This document shows positions 25,985-33,531 of a DNA stretch of 64,000 nucleotides, piece after piece. The notes below the pieces were generated by a model. That model saw only the letters and a program-made list of their open reading frames with translations. It did not search any database and had not been told where the DNA came from. A program made the position numbers and the translations under genes. The DNA is from a bacterium (GTDB lineage: Bacteria; UBP15; UBA6099; JAJRTR01), in NCBI GenBank assembly GCA_024278215.1, contig JAJRTR010000135.1:1-64000 (forward strand), written 5' to 3'. Position 1 is the first letter of the stretch, and every line of letters starts with the position of its first letter.

Positions 25985-26164
25985 GAGTCGATTGAAAAAT
26001 TATGTTCGAAAGCGAGGTCGAACGAAATTGGTCAGAAGCAAGGCGGAGGTGCAAAATCCCCGCAGGCGTACTTGTAGAGTACGTCGAGGACGATTTCGCG
26101 CCGACAACGCAGCTGTTGACAATTGCAGCTGACCGTAGCCGAATCAGAATTTTGCAATTGGCTC
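25985..26164 (+). mobile_element. Family A MITE-like element, copy A4
   Basis: 180 bp. The left end is slightly decayed (GAGTCGATTGAAAAATT) while the right end AATTTTGCAATTGGCTC is perfect. AACAT flanks both sides (25980-25984 and 26165-26169), a 5 bp duplication. One inserted base near the start shifts its internal reading frame. The element ends 40 bases before the K+ channel start. Confidence 0.85.
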
Positions 26165-26203
26165 AACATGTATATCCATTTTGTTCGGAGCGAAAAAACG
26201 GGA

Positions 26204-27412
26204 ATGAAAGAGAAATTCCGGAAGATAATAAATAAGTTCTCGGACTTCATACTCGAAAAGTATGCCGCGATGCGCAGGTCGGACGTGCCGGTTATTGTCG
26301 GCATACTGACGGCGATTATTGTAATGGGCGCGTTGGGGATACTGCTGCTCGAAAGAGGATCGAATCCCGATATTTCCCGTTTTTACCAGTCGCTGTGGTT
26401 CATAATCGTTACACTGACGACAGTCGGCTACGGCGACCGCTCGCCGATAACGCCGGGCGGCCAGGCGCTCGACATGATACTCATGATGGTAGGCGTGGCC
26501 ATTATGGGTGTGGTTACGGGCCGCATCGCTTCGTTTCTTGTGGAACAACAAATGAAAGCCGGACGAGGATTGGTAGGGATGTCAAAGATGGAAAAACATT
26601 TTATTATCTGCGGCTGGAAAAAAGACTTGCCCAAGATTCTCGAAGATGTTATGAAGGTCAATGTCGGTCTCAAGGCGGAGAATATCGTGCTGATTAACCG
26701 GCAGGACCATTCTGTGATCGACGACCTGAAGACCAACCCGGATTTCGCGAACATCAAATTTATCGCAGGCGACCACAGCGATGAAAATGTCCTCCAGCGC
26801 GCTAATATAAGAAGAGCGAAAACTATACTGATACTCGCCGACACTTCGGGCAACGCCACTCCTCTCGAGATAGACTCGCGCACGGTCATGGCCGCGCTCA
26901 CGGCTGAATCTCTAAACAAAAAACTTTACATCTGCGCGGAACTCCTCAACTCGAAATTTGAAAGGCATCTCGAACTGGGCAACGTCGACGAAGTCATTCT
27001 CAGCCAGGACTACAGCCGCACGCTCATCGCTAACGCATCCAGCGCGTCCGGTGTGGGTCACGTGATCAACCAACTTATCAGCGTCGATTCGAACACGCCT
27101 CTTATCGTCAAGCAATTCCCTGACAAGTATATCGGTAAAACTTATAAGGAAATGTCGAGATATTTCTGGGATAAAGAGTTGTCGATCGTGATAGGCGTAC
27201 TCGAGAACACCGGGAATCTGTTCCAGCGCAAGCAGGACGCGCTCAAAGAAGCGCAGAAAACACCGGACATTTCAAAACTTGTGGACAACCTCAAGAGCGT
27301 CAAAGAGATGAAGGCGAACGATCCGGTATTGAATCCACCTGCCGACTATGAATTGAAGAAGAATTCCATGGCGGTAATGATCGGGAGGCACGCCCGCTAT
27401 GAAACAAACTAG
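26204..27412 (+). CDS. Ligand-gated-type K+ channel with RCK/TrkA-N domain
   Basis: 402 residues from ATG 26204 (an ATG at 26168 would add 12). Two membrane helices (about residues 28-48 and 85-110) bracket a pore loop with TLTTVGYGD, the K+ selectivity filter, at about 68-75. A cytoplasmic RCK domain follows, starting FIICGWKKDLPKILEDVM; its nucleotide loop is degenerate relative to GxGxxG. A second RCK-like part includes VDEVILSQDYSR and FPDKYIGKTYKEM. The last 14 bases overlap the following cyclic-nucleotide-binding gene. Confidence 0.9.
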   Translation: MKEKFRKIINKFSDFILEKYAAMRRSDVPVIVGILTAIIVMGALGILLLERGSNPDISRFYQSLWFIIVTLTTVGYGDRSPITPGGQALDMILMMVGVAIMGVVTGRIASFLVEQQMKAGRGLVGMSKMEKHFIICGWKKDLPKILEDVMKVNVGLKAENIVLINRQDHSVIDDLKTNPDFANIKFIAGDHSDENVLQRANIRRAKTILILADTSGNATPLEIDSRTVMAALTAESLNKKLYICAELLNSKFERHLELGNVDEVILSQDYSRTLIANASSASGVGHVINQLISVDSNTPLIVKQFPDKYIGKTYKEMSRYFWDKELSIVIGVLENTGNLFQRKQDALKEAQKTPDISKLVDNLKSVKEMKANDPVLNPPADYELKKNSMAVMIGRHARYETN

Positions 27413-27923
27413 AGAACAACTCGATGAGATAATCAAAACGCTGAAAGGTGTTTCGATCTTTAAGACTTTCGCCGAAAAGCCCGAAGAACTCGAGAAGATC
27501 GCGAGCATCCTGAAAATGGTCTCCATGAAATCGGGTGAAACCGTCATCAGGGAAGGTGACGACGGCGATACGCTTTTCATCATGAAGTCGGGCTCTGTAG
27601 ACATCCTGAAAAACACGCTCCAGGACGAGCAATACACTGTCGTAAATCTTTCGAGCAGCGAAAATATGATAATCTTTTTCGGAGAGCTTGCGTTGCTCGA
27701 CAGCGACAAAAGGTCGGCGACTGTCCGGACGACGAAGGACTGCGATTTTCTGGTGCTGAAAAGGGACGACTTCATTCAACTCGGCGACCAGCACCCGAAC
27801 CTGTGCCTGCCCATCACACGCGAAATATCAAAAATGCTCGCTTCCCGCCTCCGCAAAGCAAACCAGGATATCATCACACTTTTCGAGGCGCTCGTTTCCG
27901 AACTTTCCGACGAAGACGCGTGA
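27399..27923 (+). CDS. Stand-alone cyclic-nucleotide-binding domain protein
   Basis: 174 residues. A CNBD fills about residues 20-150: GVSIFKTFAEKPEELEKIA, REGDDGDTLFIMKSGSVDIL, and the phosphate-binding cassette FFGELALLDSDKRSATVRT, which keeps the Glu and Arg needed to bind the cyclic nucleotide. There is no HTH or kinase domain, so it is not a CRP-type regulator. Its ATG lies inside the channel gene (14 base overlap), so the two are translated together. It may act as a trans-acting gating subunit of the channel. Confidence 0.85.
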   Translation: MKQTREQLDEIIKTLKGVSIFKTFAEKPEELEKIASILKMVSMKSGETVIREGDDGDTLFIMKSGSVDILKNTLQDEQYTVVNLSSSENMIIFFGELALLDSDKRSATVRTTKDCDFLVLKRDDFIQLGDQHPNLCLPITREISKMLASRLRKANQDIITLFEALVSELSDEDA

Positions 27924-27944
27924 ATCTCCGACTTTATAGTGTCG

Positions 27945-28035
27945 TGTCATGCTTGTAACTGCGCAAGAGGTGTAGGGCGGGATCACCGTACCCAGCCTGA
28001 CCATATTTCTCGCGATTTTACGGCTTTCTTTGTAA
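27945..28035. repeat. Family C repeat, second copy
   Basis: Diverged match to 4243-4330 (shared GCTTGTAA, GCCTGA-CATATTT, TCGCGA). It fills the gap before the acyl-CoA synthetase. Identity is low, aligned by eye. Confidence 0.4.
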
Positions 28036-28070
28036 GAAAAACGGGCTAATATCAATTTCGGAGCGGATCA

Positions 28071-30176
28071 ATGGACAAACTTTTCTATCCTGAATCTATC
28101 GCTGTAGCGGGTGTTTCGGACAAACCGTCGAACATGGCACGCATGATCATGTTCAATCTCGAACAGTGGAAATACAGCGGTAAGATATACGGAATCAACC
28201 CGGCCGGCGGAGAAGTGTTCGGCCACAAGATATATCCGAAACTGACGGATATAAAAGGAAAGGTAGACGTGGTCGCGGTGCTCGCGCCCGCGAGAACCGT
28301 GCCCGACTTGCTCGATCAGGCCCACGAAAAGGGCGTCGAATATATGGTTATCGAGACCGCCGGGTTCTCCGAGTTCAGCGAGGAAGGCGCGAAGCTGGGT
28401 GAACTCGTCAAACAGAAAGCGGCCGACTACGGCATAAAGTTTGTCGGCCCCAACGGACTCGGCACCATGTGCTCGCACAGCGGCGCGGTGCTGCCTTTCT
28501 CCTATATCCTGCCGCACGAGCCCGGCTGCGTGTCGATCATGTCGCAGAGCGGCGGCATCGGCATTTCCATCATCACCGGCCTGCACGAGCACAACCTGGC
28601 GACCAGCAAGTTCGTCTCTCTCGGCAATAAATATTCGCTCGACGAGGTCGACTTCCTCGAATACTTTATAAATGATAAGGAAACAAAGATCATACTGTGC
28701 TATCTCGAAAGCATCAACCGCGGGCGCGAGTTCACGGAAGTCGCCGCTTCGTCGCAAAAACCTATACTGCTCTGCAAGGCCAGCACGACGGAGGTCGGCG
28801 CGCGACAGGCTATCTCGCACACCGCCGCGCTCGTCAATGACGACCACGTGCTCGACGCCGCAATGAAACAGGCGGGCATCACAAGGGTCGAACGCCTCGA
28901 TCAGCTCTATCACTTCGCGCGCACCTTCTTGCAGCCGCCGATAAAGAGCAACAGGATTTCGCTGGCCACGCCCGCCGGCGGCTTTGCCGTGCTCTCGGCG
29001 GACACCTGCGCCAGATACGGTTTCGAGTTTCCCGATCTCGCGCCGGCCACCGTCAGAGCGCTCCAGGCGAAGCTCCGCGCGGGTGTCATCAATATCGGCA
29101 ATCCCATCGATCTGGGCGACGCGCTCGGCACGGACACGCTGCTGCTCGCAATGGATAAAACACTCGCGCAGGACGACATAGACGCCTGCATACATGTATC
29201 GTCACGGCGGCCCGCTAATCAGTATAAAGGCCCCTTCAAGATCATGATGCGCAACCCGATCCCCGAGATACCGGCCATAATAAAAAAACATAATAAGCCG
29301 GCTGTCGTCGCCTTCATCGGCGCACCGGAACTGGTCCGGGAATACCGTGCGGATTCCGAGATACCCGTCTACCATTCCGTGGACCTCGCCATAGAGGCGC
29401 TCGCAGCCTACCGCGATTTCTGCACACGCCCGAAACCCCAGGCTCCCAGCCGCCGCCGACCACGCATACCTGCCGCGGCACGCAAAAGGCTCGATGCTCT
29501 CGAACCTGGCATCGTCACGGGTGCCGCGGCTTTCCGCGTGCTGCGCGACGCGAAGATTCCCGTCTGCGAATTCCGGGAAGTCGCAACACCCGAACAGGCC
29601 GTCGACGCCGCCGTCCGCCTCGGCTATCCTGTCGCGATGAAAATAGATTCGCCTCACATCATCCACAAAACCGAGTTCAGGGCGCTCCACCTGAAACTGC
29701 GCTCCGACCGCGAAGTACTCTACGCCTACGGCGAACTCGAAAAAGTGCTGCAAGAGCACAATGTCGAAGGCAAGATACTTGTCCAGGAAATGGCGGGTCC
29801 CGGCATGGAAGTTATTATCGGCTCGAAACACGACCCGCAGTTCGGCCCCGTGCTCATGTTCGGGCTTGGCGGGGTCTTTGTCGAAGTGCTGCACGATGTC
29901 GTGTTCCATCTCGCGCCGATCAAGAGATACGAAGCGCTCAACATGATAGATTCCATCCACTCCGCGCCGTTGCTCAAAGGCACACGCGGACTACCGCCCG
30001 CAGACATAAAAGCACTCGCCGATTCGCTCATCGCCGTAAGCCACCTCATCGCCGCGCGGCCAGTAATCGCCGAGCTGGACATCAACCCGATGATCGTCAA
30101 AGAGAAAGGGCAGGGTTGCGTCGCTGTCGACGCCCGCTTCGTCCTATCCGAAAAGCGGCCCCGAAAAAAGAAATGA
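28071..30176 (+). CDS. ADP-forming acyl-CoA synthetase (CoA-binding + ATP-grasp)
   Basis: 701 residues. The CoA-binding domain starts at residue 1 (FYPESIAVAGVSDKPSNMAR). The succinyl-CoA-ligase-like domains carry the phospho-histidine region SHTAAL (about 266) where most relatives have SHTGAL. The C-terminal ATP-grasp half begins near residue 485 (AAFRVLRDAKIPVCEF) and contains YPVAMKIDSPHIIHKTE and FGLGGVFVEVLHD. The enzyme class converts acyl-CoA, ADP and Pi to acid, CoA and ATP, or the reverse; in fermenting anaerobes it conserves energy from acyl-CoA. The substrate acyl group is unknown. GGAG lies 7 bases before ATG 28071. Confidence 0.85.
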   Translation: MDKLFYPESIAVAGVSDKPSNMARMIMFNLEQWKYSGKIYGINPAGGEVFGHKIYPKLTDIKGKVDVVAVLAPARTVPDLLDQAHEKGVEYMVIETAGFSEFSEEGAKLGELVKQKAADYGIKFVGPNGLGTMCSHSGAVLPFSYILPHEPGCVSIMSQSGGIGISIITGLHEHNLATSKFVSLGNKYSLDEVDFLEYFINDKETKIILCYLESINRGREFTEVAASSQKPILLCKASTTEVGARQAISHTAALVNDDHVLDAAMKQAGITRVERLDQLYHFARTFLQPPIKSNRISLATPAGGFAVLSADTCARYGFEFPDLAPATVRALQAKLRAGVINIGNPIDLGDALGTDTLLLAMDKTLAQDDIDACIHVSSRRPANQYKGPFKIMMRNPIPEIPAIIKKHNKPAVVAFIGAPELVREYRADSEIPVYHSVDLAIEALAAYRDFCTRPKPQAPSRRRPRIPAAARKRLDALEPGIVTGAAAFRVLRDAKIPVCEFREVATPEQAVDAAVRLGYPVAMKIDSPHIIHKTEFRALHLKLRSDREVLYAYGELEKVLQEHNVEGKILVQEMAGPGMEVIIGSKHDPQFGPVLMFGLGGVFVEVLHDVVFHLAPIKRYEALNMIDSIHSAPLLKGTRGLPPADIKALADSLIAVSHLIAARPVIAELDINPMIVKEKGQGCVAVDARFVLSEKRPRKKK

Positions 30177-30232
30177 TCTTGCGCCACACGCAGAACTGAT
30201 GTCATGGACGCGCTCGAGCCGGAGGAACACAG

Positions 30233-31717
30233 ATGGCGGGAATACTGATAAAAAACGGAACGGTGATAGACGGCACGGGCAGTCCCGGCAGGCAGGCCGA
30301 CGTACTCGTTGAAGGTGAAAGAATAAAAGAGATCGGCGAAATATCCGAAGAAAATGATAAAAAAGCCGACCCGGAAATCCGTGTCGTCGACGCCGCCGGC
30401 AAAGTCGTCTGCCCCGGTTTCATCGACATACACGGCCACAGCGACTTCTCCGCGCCGGTGCGCGGAGAGATGGAAGAGAAGATCAGACAGGGCGTAACGA
30501 CCGTCGTCACAGGCAGTTGCGGCTTCTCGGGCGCGCCCTCCAACCCGCGCTTCGTCAACTATTTCAATCGCTACACCGGCGGCATGTTCGGCAGGGAATG
30601 TCCGTTCGAGTGGCAGAGTATGCGCGAGTATCTCGAATATCTTGTGGACAAAGGCATCGCCGCCAACATCGTGCCGCAAGTGGGGTTCGGCAACCTGAGG
30701 GTGATGGCCAGGGGGCTCGCGCCCGGCGCGGCCAACAAATCGCAGATAGACGAAATGAAAAATATGCTCGCGCAGGCGCTCGACGAAGGCGCGCGCGGGT
30801 TCACTACAGGTCTGGTGTACCCGCCGCAGAGCATGGCCGGCGCGGACGAAATAATGGAATTGGTCAAAGTGCTGTCGGGGCGCGACGCGGTCTACGCCAC
30901 GCACGTTCGCAACGAGATGGACGAACTGGAAAATGCCGTGCGGGAAGCCGTCGACACTGCCCGCGCGGCGGATGTTTCACTCCAGATATCGCACCATAAG
31001 GCGATCCTCCAGCGCAACTGGGGCAAAGTCCGCAACACAATCGCCATGATCGAAAAGGCACGCGCGGAAGGGCTCGATGTCGAAACAGACGTCTATCCCT
31101 ACACTGCTTTCTCGAACGTCATCATGCCGTTCTTCTTCAAATACGAACCCGGCATGGAAGACAACATCCTTTTTCTTCACATGAAGCACTACAAGGAATG
31201 CGAGGGCAAAACACTCGCCGAAGTCATGCGCATGAAACACATGGGCATCAAGCGCCTGATACTTACGATGGCGCTCAAAGAAGGCCTTACCGGGATGCCC
31301 ATCGCAGGCTTCATGATCGGCGAAGAAGACCTGAATTTCCTGCTCGCGCACCCCATCGTATCCATCGGCTCCGACGGCGTCGAATCATTCGGTGAAAAGG
31401 CTCATCCCCGGCTCTGGGGCACTTTCCCTCGAATGCTCGAAAAATATTGCCGACAGGACAAACTTGTCTCCATCGAGGAAGCAATCCGGAAAATGACGAC
31501 TATGGCCGCACGGAAATATCACCTGAAAATGCGCGGCGAACTTAAAGAACAATACTTCGCGGACATCGCAGTGTTCGACCCGGCGAATATAGCAGAAAAC
31601 ACCACATATCGCGACCCCCTGCAACTGCCCACAGGCTTCGAGGCGGTAATTGTCAATGGAAAAATCGCAGTCTACAAAGACGTCCGCACCGGCGAGCGCG
31701 CGGGCCTCCCGCTCTGA
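30233..31717 (+). CDS. N-acyl-D-amino-acid deacylase-family amidohydrolase (second copy)
   Basis: 494 residues with GGAGG before ATG 30233. Motifs: ILIKNGTVIDGTGSPG at the start, CPGFIDIHGHSDF (HxH metal site, about 67), GSCGFSGAP (family cysteine), THVRNEMDEL, ISHHKAI (metal-ligand His) and SIGSDGVESFG (catalytic Asp). Shorter and closer to classical D-aminoacylase than the paralogue at 14455. Likely hydrolyses an N-acyl-D-amino acid or a cyclic amide. It lies 56 bases after the acyl-CoA synthetase and could be co-transcribed with it. Confidence 0.88.
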   Translation: MAGILIKNGTVIDGTGSPGRQADVLVEGERIKEIGEISEENDKKADPEIRVVDAAGKVVCPGFIDIHGHSDFSAPVRGEMEEKIRQGVTTVVTGSCGFSGAPSNPRFVNYFNRYTGGMFGRECPFEWQSMREYLEYLVDKGIAANIVPQVGFGNLRVMARGLAPGAANKSQIDEMKNMLAQALDEGARGFTTGLVYPPQSMAGADEIMELVKVLSGRDAVYATHVRNEMDELENAVREAVDTARAADVSLQISHHKAILQRNWGKVRNTIAMIEKARAEGLDVETDVYPYTAFSNVIMPFFFKYEPGMEDNILFLHMKHYKECEGKTLAEVMRMKHMGIKRLILTMALKEGLTGMPIAGFMIGEEDLNFLLAHPIVSIGSDGVESFGEKAHPRLWGTFPRMLEKYCRQDKLVSIEEAIRKMTTMAARKYHLKMRGELKEQYFADIAVFDPANIAENTTYRDPLQLPTGFEAVIVNGKIAVYKDVRTGERAGLPL

Positions 31718-31758
31718 CAGCCGATGCGCCGAAAGGAAATAAGCAATAGTGCATAATC

Positions 31759-33057
31759 TTATTCCAGCAGCTTTCGCCATGCGCCTGTTGCGTCGTATAT
31801 CTTTTCCCTGTTGGCGGCGATTATCCGCGGGTCGGCTTCCCTGAAACAGGCGTGTGCAACCAGCAGGGCGGTCACGTCGGATTTCGCGACAGCTTCCTCG
31901 AAACTCTTTTCAACTTTAATATTTTTTCTGCCCACGAGCGCAGGCGGCAATCTTTCGGCATAGGGCTCGACCACTATAACGCGCATCCCCTCTATGTCTG
32001 AAAGCAGTGCGGCGACTTCAACGGCCGGCGACTCGCGGAAGTCGTTTGTGTCCGGCTTGTACGCGAGCCCGAGCACGGCGACAACGGGATTCTTTTTGCC
32101 GCCGCACATTTTTTCTATCTCCCGCACTGTGTATGTCGGCATGCCATCGTTCACTTTCCGGGCGGTCTTTATCAGTCGCGCCTCACTCTTCGCCCCGTGA
32201 TAGAGAAACCACGGATCGATCGGAATGCAGTGTCCGCCCACCCCGCAGCCGGGCGAAAGAATATTCACTCTCGGGTGCTGATTGGCAAGTGAAATCAGTT
32301 CGTCGATATTCACGCCCAGCTTCTTTGCGATCAGCGACAGTTCGTTCGCCAACGCAATGTTCACGTCGCGGAAAGTATTCTCGGAAAGCTTCGCCATCTC
32401 GGCGGTCCGGCAGTCGCTGATGAAAATGTCGCCTTTAACGATTGTGCGATAGAAAGACCGCGCCCCCGCCGCCGAACGTTTGTCTATTCCACCCACGATG
32501 CGGCTGTTGTTCTCGAGTTCGAACATAATGTTGCCGGGCAGCACACGCTCCGGGCAATAGCACATATAGAGAAGTCCTTCTTCACAATCCCGCCACTCTT
32601 CGGCATCGGAATATTCGGGAACTTTCAGTTCGGGCCGCCTGCTCTTTATTCTCCGGGCCATCAGTTCAGTCGTTCCGACCGGGCAGGTGGATTCAATGAT
32701 GATCATGTTGCCGGGCTCGATGACCGGAACTATCGTATCGACCGCTTTTTCCACGAAAGAAATATCCGCAGTCGTATCTTCATTGATAGGGGTCGGCACG
32801 GCGATAATAAAGACATCCGCCGGTGCCGGGGTCGTCGATGCCGTCAGGCGTCCGGACCCGACACCTTTTCTAACCATCTCATCGAGCTGTTTCTCGTGAA
32901 TATGTATCCGCCCCCTGCTGAGCTTTTCCACGATATCTTCCAAAATATCCACGCCGTGTACCCGGAAGCCTTTGTCGGCGAGAAGCGCGGCCGCGGGCAG
33001 GCCTATATACCCCAGCCCGACCACGCATATCCGGTTGTCAAGCATTTTTTCCTTCAT
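31759..33057 (-). CDS. wecC: UDP-N-acetyl-D-mannosaminuronate dehydrogenase, WecC-like
   Basis: 432 residues. NAD-binding VGLGYIGLPAAALLA is at about 12-26, with VPTPINEDTTAD and ESTCPVGTTELM next. The catalytic-cysteine stretch SPGCGVGGHCIPIDPWFL marks the ManNAc-type subgroup of UDP-sugar 6-dehydrogenases. The C-terminal part has VLGLAYKPDTNDFRESPA. It oxidises a UDP-HexNAc C6 alcohol to the uronate for surface glycans. No WecB epimerase or glycan cluster is adjacent. GAGAGG supports ATG 33057. Confidence 0.85.
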   Translation of the reverse strand: MKEKMLDNRICVVGLGYIGLPAAALLADKGFRVHGVDILEDIVEKLSRGRIHIHEKQLDEMVRKGVGSGRLTASTTPAPADVFIIAVPTPINEDTTADISFVEKAVDTIVPVIEPGNMIIIESTCPVGTTELMARRIKSRRPELKVPEYSDAEEWRDCEEGLLYMCYCPERVLPGNIMFELENNSRIVGGIDKRSAAGARSFYRTIVKGDIFISDCRTAEMAKLSENTFRDVNIALANELSLIAKKLGVNIDELISLANQHPRVNILSPGCGVGGHCIPIDPWFLYHGAKSEARLIKTARKVNDGMPTYTVREIEKMCGGKKNPVVAVLGLAYKPDTNDFRESPAVEVAALLSDIEGMRVIVVEPYAERLPPALVGRKNIKVEKSFEEAVAKSDVTALLVAHACFREADPRIIAANREKIYDATGAWRKLLE

Positions 33058-33168
33058 ATAATGCCTCTCATCTTTTTATGAGAACAGATTCGCAATATTT
33101 AAGCAAATTATTCAATTTCACTCTGCCGGAGCATCATTTAGAAACAGGCATAAATTATAATACAGCAA

Positions 33169-33212
33169 GAGCTAATTGCAAAATATTGTTTGTAAGGAGG
33201 CCCAATCTGATG
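33169..33212 (+). repeat. Family A left-end fragment
   Basis: GAGCTAATTGCAAAATATTG then TTTGTAAGGAGGCCCAA follows the family A left end (GAGCCAATTGCAAAATTATG, TTCGTAGCGAGGTCGAA) with several changes. It lies in the 33058-33531 gap. Confidence 0.5.
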
Positions 33213-33320
33213 TAGCAGCCCCAATTCTGCTCATGACCTTCAAGTGAAAGGTATTGGGGCAACCGTATTGGTGAAATATGTGGGATAAGCGTAAACCGTA
33301 CGGCACAATGATATCACTTA

Positions 33321-33370
33321 GTGGTTGAACGAAAACCTGCACCTGCCGGAGCAGTTTTTCGCTCGACCAC
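33321..33370. repeat. Long stem-loop in the wecC-pilQ gap
   Basis: GTGGTTGAACGAAAAC (33321-33336) pairs with GTTTTTCGCTCGACCAC (33354-33370), allowing G-U pairs. No clear T-run, so it is not a classical terminator. The rest of 33058-33531 shows no gene. Confidence 0.5.
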
Positions 33371-33531
33371 TTTTCAACATTTTATCACGAAGATCACGGT
33401 CTTTTTATTGCCATAGTTATTATTCATGCGATTTATTACAGCTTTCTTTGCATTTGAATTGCCGATCTTCGTTTGCGCTTTTCGTGAATTTTTCCTTTAA
33501 TACAGGCCTTTTCAGGGTTTTTGTTCAGCCC

